Source of the DNA: Zygaena filipendulae
Taxonomy: Eukaryota; Arthropoda; Insecta; Lepidoptera; Zygaenidae
DNA length: 64,000 bases
NCBI GenBank assembly: GCA_907165275.2
Contig: OU015669.1
Span: 518,501-582,500 of the forward strand
Direction of reading: 5' to 3'
The position numbers and the translations under genes are program-made. Below the pieces are notes generated by a model, which saw only the letters and a program-made list of their open reading frames with translations, had not been told where the DNA came from and made no database searches. Shown in pieces: positions 11,062-23,000 of the stretch. The stretch's first letter is position 1; each line of letters opens with the position of its first letter.

Positions 11062-14000
11062 CTGAAATTTTAAGTTTTATGTAAGTGGCCGAACATAAAT
11101 ATGTATTTATATGTTAAGTACCGTTATATGATCAAAAGATTACCTTCAACAGCCTCGATGGCTTTAACGACGTCGCTGTCGGGTAGTACAGCAGGCCTCC
11201 AATCAGCTCTGCCTTCAGGCAGAGTGTCAAGGGTGGTGCTTCGTTCGCTCTCTGCAACAATAAGTCGACTAATCAATGCCTACACCGATATGATATGGTT
11301 AATTAAACTTTGGAACTATTTTTATATATGATCTTATCCTATAAAAAAGAGACGAGCCCGCTTGATCACTAGAATAGGACAACAAACGCAATATATACCT
11401 GGTTCTTTCCTATTTTCAAAGATCAAATTGTGCCGAGGGTGAAATATCTGCAGGTGTTTTATGTAGAATAGTTACCGGAGTCGTTTTCCAAGGATCGCCT
11501 ATTGGCCTGCAGCCGTCTCGCTCGCTCGCGCAGTTCGGCGTCGCGTTTCTCTTCTTGGCTGTTCGCTCGCAGCCAAGACTCGATCTTCTGTCGCCACTCT
11601 CTTCGTGACGTACAAACAATAATCAGATATGACATCACAAACGAAGAAGCATTACGTAACTATAGTCAATGTACGATCATAGACAAAGTAAATCAAGCAA
11701 TTTTGCATTCCATAATGCATGAATCTTAAGAGAAGTGCTTACTTCGGTTTTGCTGGCGGCTCGTCGGGTGCGGGCCCGGGTGAGGGCGGCGCCCGCGCGG
11801 GGTGCGGGGAGGGCGCCGGCGCGGGGGAGGCGGGCGAGGCGGGGGGCGCGGGGGACGGTATCTCGAGCCGGGCGCGGGCGGCGCCGCGCCGGGACCAGGA
11901 GCGGTCTGATGCAGAGGGGGAAACAATGGTCTCTGTGAGTCAATTCACTACACATTCACAACGAAAAGGAACAAAGAAAAGGATATAGGGTAGCATTATC
12001 CCAGAATTCCCGTGGAAACTCCGAAGTTGACGCGGCTGAAACTGCAGGGAACAGCTAGTAACTACTAAAATACCATATCTAAGCTGTCCTCCGCTGTTTC
12101 ACCCACGTTAATTTCAAAGTTCTTCCGAGAATTCCGGGATTCGAAAGTACCCTACGTCCCTTTCCGTATCTTTGAAAGTCACAATCAATGATCAGCTGAG
12201 TGAGTAGCTATGGCGTAAAAAAAGTAACAGACAGACAAATAGAACTCAGACATTTTTATATTAATTAGTATGGATATAGAAATAAATTGGAAAGAAAGAT
12301 TAGAAAAAAGTCCTTACCGAGACTGCCCCAAGCGCTCCTCTCGCGAAGATCATTAGCAGCTGGAGAGGAATGTCGCAGGAACTCGAGCAGACCCTCCTCA
12401 TCGTCACCAGGGCTGGCCCGGCTTCTTCTGCGGAGACTACCCGTTGGGGTGACGTCTGTGGAACAAACAACACCACATCTTATCTTAGTTGATGGGGTAG
12501 GCCGATAAAGCCTCGGTACTTCAAACCTTGGGATCTTTTGTACCATCCCCATCCTATGATCTTCCCTCTACTCCCTGAAGACCTTAGCGGCGAAGGCTAG
12601 TGTGCAGTGGAGGAACCTAAAGTCCTCTGGTTCTGTGTTAGCCGTCCCCAGATACATTTACGAGCGAGTACGAGAGAGTTTTACACGGAAGACTTTATAA
12701 AAGTTGTCTTTTTGCAATGCGTCTGTGTTTTAGTGACCTTTGTCTGGTGTAAACTGTCATAAGATCAAAGATTGGAGATTTCTCACCTGGAGACGGCGAG
12801 GGGTCATGAGGTCGCCGCAACGACCGCCTCCCCAGCCCGTTCCTGATGTCCAGCAGTAATGACTCCATCAGGGATTCACATTCCGACACCGGAGTGCTGC
12901 ATATACTGCCGCCACCTGGAAGATTGGGTTTATGCATTGACGTTCTCAAATAAACAGATGCAGTTTTTGGGATAAAATACCTGAGAGGATTTATAGTTGC
13001 AACCCTACAGTGCCTATCATATGTAGGTACAAAGCCAAAAGGGGGTAGAATGCCTGAATTTAATTTGGAACATGTAACTTCGACGAGACCGTGTGTCACG
13101 TACCTACTCACGTCGCGTTGGGTTTATCTAAATTTCTTTCTTTGCTATATATTTGAAATAAAGTAAATAGATAAATTTTCATTGACAGAGCTCTTTTCTT
13201 CATCCCCGCACTAGCCTACAAGGAGTAGACGCCGCCATTTTTACTGTTGATTGGCATCCTCAGATTTCGTTGGATACTCCACATTTCATTAACAGGAATC
13301 ATATCAGCTGCAAGACGTCCACTGCTGGACTTAGGCCTCTACCAAGGATCACCACAACGAGCGGTTCTGCGCTTCCAACTCCAACTTTTTCGTCCAACTC
13401 CTCCTCCAACAACTGTTTCGTGACCTTCACCGAGTTCTCGGTCCACCTCGTAGCGGGCCTACTTACGCTTCTTCCTCCTTCCTTCCTTCCTTTTTCCTCT
13501 AGCGATTTAGCGAGTGCTAAGAATCGACGCAGTTAATGTTACCTGTCCTGGTTCGTGTGGCGGCCGCGTCCCTCGCCCGCCTCCTCGCCGCCGCCTGCTC
13601 CTCGTTGGCTCGCCGCCGCTCGTTATCGCTGACAGCCGAACGGAACTTGGTGCAGAATGATACGAAAATCTAGGGAATGGAAACGATGGATTTGAAATAC
13701 AATTTACTTTGAGTCTGCGAAACTTTTTCTTGAACCGAAAATACAAAGACCAAGGGTCTTTTAGTCTGTAGCCAACTAGCCATTCAAAAGTCAATACGGA
13801 TTTCATAGAGTCATATTTTTAAGAACCCAAGCAGACGCTCTTTATTAAGGTAAACTCTACTGCTTGGTTTTTAGTAAATATATAAAAAGTATGAGTATAA
13901 GTAGGTACCTTAAAGCATTCTTCCAGTTTGAAGGTGGCGGGATCTTCACAGAAAAACTCCGCCAGCTGTTTCCGCATACTCTCTACTTCCTCCATATCCT

Positions 14001-17000
14001 TCTTAAGTACGGAAACATCTCTTTCTGCCACCTTAAAAATAATAATTTCATATTAGATTATATCAACCATAACTTGGTTCAAATTTCATGAACTACCCAC
14101 TACTGTAAAATTTCTATTTGGGATATTTGTCTCGACTGGGCTAATTTTAAGTTTTTATTTTGACTTCTTCCACACGAATCATAATAATAATCATTAAGGT
14201 ACTTGTTAAAATTATATAAAGTACCTGCAAGAAATCCCCCATCTGTTCTTTGATATCATGCATCGTGGCAGGGGACTGTATGTCCTTCTTTAGCACGGCA
14301 ATCCTGTTGTCTAGGGTCTTTATTTCATTGTAGAGCTGTTCCACGCTCGCCTTAGCCGCTTCTTCTAAGACTCTCGTATCATCCGCAAAATGAATTAAGT
14401 CTTTATTCTTACGTTCTGCTTGCTGGGGACACAAATACAAAACATTATTTCTCTGATATAACCTTTAAATTTTTTGAGTGCCTCAAAATCTTGAGAGTCT
14501 TCAAATATATTTTAAGGAAAATTCTTGAGAATGTTCATTCTGAAGTTTATCAATAACCAGTAATAAATCAAAAAAAGGTAAAACACGTCTTATGAACTCT
14601 AAACCCAAACTAATTTCCACAATTTTGCCCTGAGTTAACTATAAAAAAAGAAGATCTATTAACCAATCACCGAATCTTTCGACTGGCAATCCCGCTTTCA
14701 AATCACCGATTTCAGGACCATGGACTACTATTTATTTGTCAGTTTGTCAATTCAAGCAGTATCATTTCTTACCATAGCAACATAGTGCATGAGATTCATT
14801 CCAGGCTTATTAGCTCGTATATCGGGCAGCTTCTGTAGAGAGGAGAGCTTCACCCCCGCCGCGCCGCCCGCGTATCCGCCCGCATTCAGGAAGTTGCCTG
14901 ATATCAGGGCGATGTAGAGCACCTCCTACAATTAAAATAACCAGCAGTTCAAGTTCAGGAATATACGTATATTCATAGTTCTAAGTTTTTGGCAATCGAA
15001 ATCTTATATCCTCGAAGACAATTATACCATTAGCCATTAGCGAGTTTAATTTAAAGAACTAACCTGCAAAGCCCCTGAAGACATCAAATCATCACCAGCA
15101 ACCAGCATAGAATTGATAGCACTCTCCAAGTAACTGGCAGTTTGCGCCCATTCCTCTTTGAGCAGCATGCACTCTATACGAAGTTTGTAACTGAAAATAA
15201 TAATACAAAAATGAGAACTAAGTTACCAAATTATCTAAAAAATACATCATCATCTTCAGAGTTGAATAGAGCTTTTAAAGCTCAAATCATGAATTTAAAA
15301 GTAATTAAGCCTGAAGTTCTGAACGACCAACGAATTCAATAGAAAGACTTCATTAATAAAATATTAAGTAAATGTTTGTTTGTGTTTTCTTCGTTCCTTA
15401 AGTGCACCAGGATAAAGAGTAGCCAGCATCATTTACCCCACCTTCTATATCCACCATCTATATGTGAAAATTCGGATCTCTTGCTTCGTTGTGACGTAAA
15501 AAAGGACAAACAAAGACACTTTAACGTTTCAACAACCAAAGACAACTTACTTCGGCAGATGTATCAACTGAAGCAAAAACTTTTCGGCATTGCCAAGTTT
15601 AGTTACATCTCCTGTGAAGGCCTTTAGCATCTCGCACTCATCTATTTCCGGCAGTATTTTGAGAAGCCCGCGCAATTTCTCCGCTCCTATATCATCGTGG
15701 GCACCCTCGCGTATTAGCTGGATGATGTCTTCGTTGGAACTAAAAATAAAAAGGAAAATCATGTTTTCCTCCAAGTTCCTAAGCAAGTTGATAAATTCTT
15801 TAGCCTTTTATCGTTAACAGGTACCTTCGAAATTGCTTTAAGAAAATGTTAACGTTTAAGCTCCTTTTGCCGTCTAGGAGGGTGATTTCTGAGGACTCTT
15901 TCCTTGGCTTCCTCTCTCCTGAACTATCACAGATAGGGCTGCGACCAAGACGTGGTGAAGAGCCTGCTGATCCTGTGGGCTGAATCTGAAAGAATAAATT
16001 ATAATAGGCAAAGATGGAATTGGAGATTTCAGAAAAATTTCATAAAGAAATACAAAAAAAATTGCAAGTTCCATCAATGAAACATCGCAGGACGATTTAT
16101 TTTCAAAAATAACGTTTTTGGAAAAGTTTAGGTGTTACCTGTTGACAAAATAGACCTTCAATTTCATTCCAATCCAGGTCGGCTTTTGGTGAATGTTTGT
16201 GACTTGATGCGACTATTGACCAGATGTTCTTTTGACCGATGACCTGCGGGAACAATTTAGTTAAGAGGTTTTTTTATCAGCAAACCATATACTTACCACA
16301 CTTAACAAGAGAAAAATCACAAAACACAAATCATTTTTAAGATCAGTGAGAAAAAATTCAAGAAAACAATCACTCACTTTGTTATTGGGTATCTTGTTCC
16401 AATTAATAGTCTTCATTTTGGTCTTCGGTATTGGGGTCTCCTGTTGCGGCAGCTTTACGTCGAGTACTGGTGACGGCGGCGCGGGAGGTGAAGGGGCCGA
16501 GGGGGGAGGGGGCAGTGCTGGGGGAGGGGGAGGGGGACCACAAGGAGGCGGGGGCAGTAACGGGGGAGGTGGAGGGATTCCTGAGAAAGAAATAGTGATG
16601 TTAACACACCTTAATTTAAAAAGGATTATTTTGCATTACATTTTTTCGAGAACTATTACGATGTCATACCTGGAGGTGGCACCGGAGGTGGCGGTGGCGG
16701 TGGAGGTGATAGAGCTCGCTGTAAGCTCTGCTTGCGTCCAGCAGTGGACACGTCCCGGTGCTGACACGTACAACCCACTTTAGCCTGCATAGGAATTTAG
16801 TGAATTAGCAAGTCAATCGGACAAAGTAGGCGGACCATCATTATCATGTTTCAGGTCAGACGTCAATGAGGGAAATTACTAAAGTCATTACTATGCATTT
16901 ACATTTAAAGATAGGTACTCATTTTTTACCCAACTGTCATACAAATATTTAACATGACTGGTGGAATTCTTAGTATTTTGTGATGAATTCAATCGATTGC

Positions 17001-20000
17001 CTGTTAGGATGGCAATCTTTTGAGAGAGTTTGTTATTCAAAGCTTCGCCTCGAGATACTCTGTCAGATTTTAGAGTTAATTAATTAGTTAATCTTAAAAA
17101 AAAAAAAACTGTAATAAAAACACTATTCAAACCTGAACACTTGGAGCTCTGAGGAGTTTTGCAGCGTCCTCTCTGGTCTCCAACAGTGTGGCTCGATGGA
17201 CCAACGTCTCCGCTGTGTCCCAAACGATGTCACTAACAGCCTCTTTGGGATCGATTCGTAACAGGTGTTGCAGGATACTGAGGAATGGAATCTCTTGAGG
17301 CGTGTCAGAGACCTGAAGGGATAGCAAATACTTGATCATTTTAAACCCAACCTTATGTGTCTTATATAATAATAGATTAGTAAGATCTTAGCGTGACTTA
17401 TGCATTGAAGCTGGAAATATTTCATCATAAAATTAAACTTCAGCCTAATACCATTCGGCTTTTTTTTGTGAAGAATGTTATAAAAATATTTATGTGATTT
17501 GTTGTACGTCGCATGACTATCCGCCGCACTCAGAGTCGACTTTAATGATTACTTAGTTAAGTATAGATTTTTAAAACAAAACTGCTGCAATCAGACAAGT
17601 TTAATAAATTAATGTTAATTGGCATTTAACTAATTAAGTTACATCTCATTAAATGCCAATTAAAATTAATTTACTGAGCGTCTCTGATTGCGGCAGTTTT
17701 GTCTTAAAAATCTTTACTTAACTAAGTAATCATTAAAGTCGACTCTGAGTGCAGCCGTAAGAGTTCGTTTCTTAATGGAGACACTCAACTTTGTTTTATT
17801 ATGTGTATATGTACAAAGATCCATTGCTGTATATTTGAGTGAGATATAGTCCCTTGTTTAGTGACCATCAGCAAAGGATTCAAGTATTTCTTGTTTGCTA
17901 CGTGTATTGCAATGTTTTCTTAATTCATGACTAGACGTAGTGTTAGACGGTACCTGTTTGAGTATTGCATAGAACACATCGAGATGCGAGTTGAGATTGA
18001 TTCCTCCAGGACCCTGGGCCTCGTCGCTTTCCCTCTGCTCTTCGAAGACGTCCAGCTGGACGCCTAGGTCTGGATGGCTGGCTGCCTCATGTCTGCAAAA
18101 ATAATAACATTGTCAAGTCAAGTAGCATGAACCGAGTCTCACGCCCCACCAGCACTGTGGGCGGGCGGCTCGTTTGCACCCGTGCAGGGTGCGCGTGCGG
18201 CGAAGCCTCGCGCCGGGGCGCGGCGAGCGTCAAGGGGAAAATTCCACATCTTAAAGTTGTTTTGTTAAAGAAAAAGCAGCAACAGCCTAGGTTAAGTACT
18301 ATATTTTTTTGTTTTTATTTTTTTAAATTCATCTTGCAAAAGAATAAGTACTGTACCTAATGATATAAAATAATCTACTTATTGGATTTCAATGTTATTT
18401 TTATTATCGTCTAGATTCGCGAAGCACCGAAGAGTGCAGTTTTTGCTAAGGTTCTTTTTTTATTTGTGACTACTTTTATTACTTTGTCGGCGACGTTTCA
18501 AATTTTTTGTGTGTTTTTTTTAATATATTTTAATTCACGCGGTATTTTTTTCAAAAACAAACCTCCAGTTTTTATCGCCAGTTTGCAGCGTTAATAAGCG
18601 AATACATTTCGACTAGCTACAATTAATTATTATAGATACAAAAACAACATAGAACAAGACAATTAAACACAATTAACAAACAGTATACGGTAATTTATTT
18701 GCTTAATATAAATACAATAAATCTTTTTAATACAAACCGCCATCGCCACCCACATGGCCGTATATTTTAATGTCTATAATTTTAACACGATGTTTGAAAA
18801 AAAAAAAGTTAGTCACATTTTTGTTTTCGGAACTTTTTTGTCGTCCGTTACGCCCTACCGATCGGAGAGCGTTTGCCTCGCTTCGTAATTTAATAGGCAG
18901 TCAAGTAACAAGTAGATGTAAAAAAAAAATTAAGAAAAAAGTTGCATGATGTCATGACATTGAGAATAAAAATGAACGAGTAATAGGTAATTAATTCGAG
19001 CTTATTTGTTTAGAACTTGGTATATACCTAGGTACTTACCTATTGTATTAGATGCAATTAAGTAAATTGAAATAAATATTTTTTTAGTGAGACGTGTGAA
19101 GCGAATCTTATGTACTTACTTAAACTTATTTTAAACAATCTCACTATATATATTACATTTTTAGGTTATGTAAGTAGATACCATTAAAAAAAGTCTCAAT
19201 AGTAAAAACTTAAAGAAAAACTTTTTTATAAAACAAGCTTTTATTTAAATACGCTAAAGAGATTAAACCATGCGTTGTCATCCAAACTAAACGTGTATAT
19301 AATATTATGTATCTATGTATTTCAGCTCTTCAACCGATTGAGCTGAAATCTTGTGCATAATATCGGCTTCAAAATTGAGTAGCAAGATTCCACCCGTACA
19401 GACATAGTTACATACATACATTGCAAGTTAAGTAAAAGCTATTTATTTATACTATACTAGGTGTTCCCCGCGGTTTCACCCGCCTTCATTTCCAAGGCTT
19501 CTTGTGTCTTAATGAGAGTTACCTATTAGTACGATGTACAATCCTACTAATATTATAAATGTAAAAGTGTGGATGTTTGTTACTCAATCACGCAAAAACG
19601 GCTGAACGGATTTGGATGAAGTTTGGCATGCACGTTGTCAGGGGTACAGCAAAGGACATAGGGTACATTTATCCCGGAATTCCCGCGAGACCTCCAAAAT
19701 TACCGCGGTTGAAACTGCGGGGCACAGCTAGTATATTCATTATTTTCCGTGGACTTTGTATCAAATTCAATTTTTTCAAGAGTAAACACGTCAAGCGACG
19801 TATCGGCGATTCACTTGCGTAGGCGCATGGTACTGACCGCTCGCCTTAAAAGGACACCAATAAGCCGCTCCGATAAAATGATTAATATCGCGCCAAACGA
19901 TAATTACGGCTCCAGGTATAAATGATGACTCAAAAAAATATAATATGATCGTTTTTGGTGGAACAATAGCCGATCGGTTTAGAGTTGATATCGGATTTCG

Positions 20001-23000
20001 GTGTCCTATACCATTTTGAGTTCATAAAATTAATGTGTTTTGATATTTCATCGATTTGATTGACTTCTTCTCTGCTTATTTCATTGATTGATGTGAAATG
20101 TAATAGCCAGAGATGACCGAGGGCACGCAGAAGCCATTTTTTGTGCCCAAAGTGACTGGACTCGTTCGAGGATTTGCTTAATTGTTATTGTAAATTTTGC
20201 TATTTGAACGTTTTTTCTCTTGTTAACTTGTTATTTGTAGCTATACTAATAATTTTTGACTGCTAATTTCGATTTTATTTTCGTTAGTCGTAATAAGAGT
20301 GTATTCTTTATGATTTTGAGTCTCATTATTGTTGAGTTCGATCCGTTTGAAAGTTGTCATTTTCCATTAAATATTAAAACCCACAACGATCAACGCATTT
20401 AGTGTTAATAATATAATAATAATAATAATCCACTTCACAACACACAGATCAACTTGATCCCACAGTAAGCTATTATTAGCTTGTGTCGTGGAAACCAAGC
20501 AAACGTGGTATATACTACTACATATAATTACATCATTATACAACACTAAATACACCCAGACTGGAACGTGAAACCCTGTGTTCATCACACAAAGTCCACC
20601 CCCACCGGGAATCGAACCCGGAACCTCTTGATTAGCGGGCAGGCATGGTGACCTACTACGCCAATCGGGTCGCCGTCGGGTATATCATATAATCTGAATT
20701 ATATTAAACGTTATGTAATCCAGATAAAACTTACCGTAAATGGTTCAAAGTTGGCAGTAGTCCCAGACCTGAGGAAATAATTAACAAAATATTAATCTAA
20801 TGAGTCTTCGACATTTCATTTTCATAATCAGATAAATAAATAAATAAATTTTTAATAAAAAAAACATTTATTGAAAAAAATATATACAATAAGAAAACTT
20901 AAAATTCCTCCTTTTAATCAATTATTGGAGGGAGTCGTAAATGCGCGACTCGCCCCAGCACAAAATCAACAAAAGAAATATACATAAATATAAACATGAT
21001 CAGAATAGAATAGATCTGTCATGAATAAGATACTATAATTTGACAAATTCTGTGGGACTCTTGGCTTCCTGTCTGGGATTTTATTTATGTACAACTAATT
21101 GTATAAGTACCTAAAGATGTGAAAAAAATTGTAATGTAAAATGTGGGAAGACACCTATCAAAGAAAGTTTGTCATTAAGTTTATACAGGATGTACCTGGG
21201 GTTAAACGAACGTGTCAATTGCGAAACCCACGCTATTATCTCTAATATATATAAATCACGTGTCACGTTGTTTGTCCGCGATGGACTCCGAAACTACTGA
21301 GCGGATTTTGATAAAATTTTGTTACCATTCATAAAATGGTCCAACTTAAAAGATAGGATAGTTTTTATCCCGGAACTCCCGTAGAACTCAGGGGTACAAA
21401 GAAGGAAGTAGAGTACTTTTTCCCGGAATTCCCGCGGGAACTCCGAAATTACCGCGGATTAAATCGCGGGGGACAGCTAGTATACATATATATATGGTAC
21501 ATTTTTACATATTTTATTAATTACAATACCTATAATCGAGGGTTTCAATAAGTTCGTAATTTAAAATTAAAGTCATTAACCGTCCGTCAACAAAGAAGAA
21601 GAAGAAAAAGAACCATCCGCGTACCGATGAACTCGTTCCGCACCCGAGTCCTGTCGGGCAGGCGAGGTGCGGATATGATGAGGCAGTTGATGAACGCCAC
21701 CAGCGCTGTCTTGTAGTCGGTGGTGGTGGCTGAGCGCAACTCCTCGATCACCACGTTGAGACGGTACCTGTCGCCTTTCAGTGTCTGCAAATCAGAACAG
21801 AAAGTATGACACACAGTCCTACCTACGCTCTCGAAACTGCTATTGGAGAAGATCGGTCGGCACCTTAGAGTCAAAGGATGTCACCCTCGCTCAGGGTCGT
21901 TCTTGAATGATAAGTAATAACCATAACGCGCCCCAAGTTTCTCTCAAGCTCAAAGAAATTTAACTTCAAAAAAATAAATAATCAGCAAGCCTAGCCTAGA
22001 AGTGCTCTAAAGTTTGCATTCGTTAGCATCGAAACTTATTGAGTGACTCGTTAATTTCCAACCAGCTAATTGATGCACGCTGTTTCACCATAATAACGAC
22101 GTCAATACCGAAAGACAACTCAGAACCAATAAATATTTCTTCTAAATCAATCAACAAACAATTTTTCTTATATACCATGTGGTAAAATTTGTTGCAAATA
22201 TTTACAGGATTGAAAGTATACACAAAAAAAAGATTAAAAAAACTTTGTTTTTCAAACAAACTAAATCAATCAGAAAGAAAACCTGTGAAGGTGCTTGTCG
22301 CTAAATCGCTTTACACACACATCGTTGCACGCCTGTATCTTAAGTTCAATGACCTTTAATCGAGCTGAATAGCTGATCCATCGCTCGCTATGTGCGTGGC
22401 GCATGCCTTGTATACGTATATAAGTGAGCTGCGTGTATTGTGTATGTACCTTGTGGATGTAATTATAATGATTTTTCAATGTATTTATTTTTCTCATATT
22501 CTGAAAAACTACCGAACTAATAATATAATTTTTTCGCTTATCCTATTTGTTATAAAGTATACTTTCAGCCCTGTAAATATTTACAGTTAATTTCACCACA
22601 TGTATACAACGTGTTAATGAATTAACTGAAAACCTGATACACCTGATTTAGAAAAAAAAACAATAATATAATTAAAATACATTTTATGTCGAAAAAATTT
22701 ATACTTTAAAAGTTACTCAACATTAGTTTGAAGGTGGCCTATCTACGAAATTCCAAGCACTACGACGGCGCCTACGATTTCGATTTTTTTTGCTGCGGGC
22801 GGCGTACGCGCCAAATATTGTATTATAAATAATTTAGACATGGGCTGATAAAAATGAAAAAATATAACCTATATTAAAACATAGTGCGATCGATTCGCTA
22901 CTCGATTCTGAGCAAACTACTTTCTAGTTTTCAGTTAATTCATTAACACGTTGTATATGGCATACGATTTTACCTTGTATCGATCTAACGTATCCACTGC

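Noticed and set aside
11719..11988. Overlapping Gly/Ala/Arg-rich ORFs on the plus strand
   Set aside because: They are shadows of the GC-rich formin exon 11743-11905; all frames stay open only because stop codons are rare in GC-rich DNA.
12500..12660. Extra formin exon between 12455 and 12787
   Set aside because: The flanking exons already join in phase; the segment has no acceptor/donor pair that keeps the frame and looks like a repeat.
16346..16783. 145-aa glycine-rich plus-strand ORF
   Set aside because: Glycine runs are the complement of the FH1 proline codons on the minus strand; splice sites and FH2 continuity support the minus strand.
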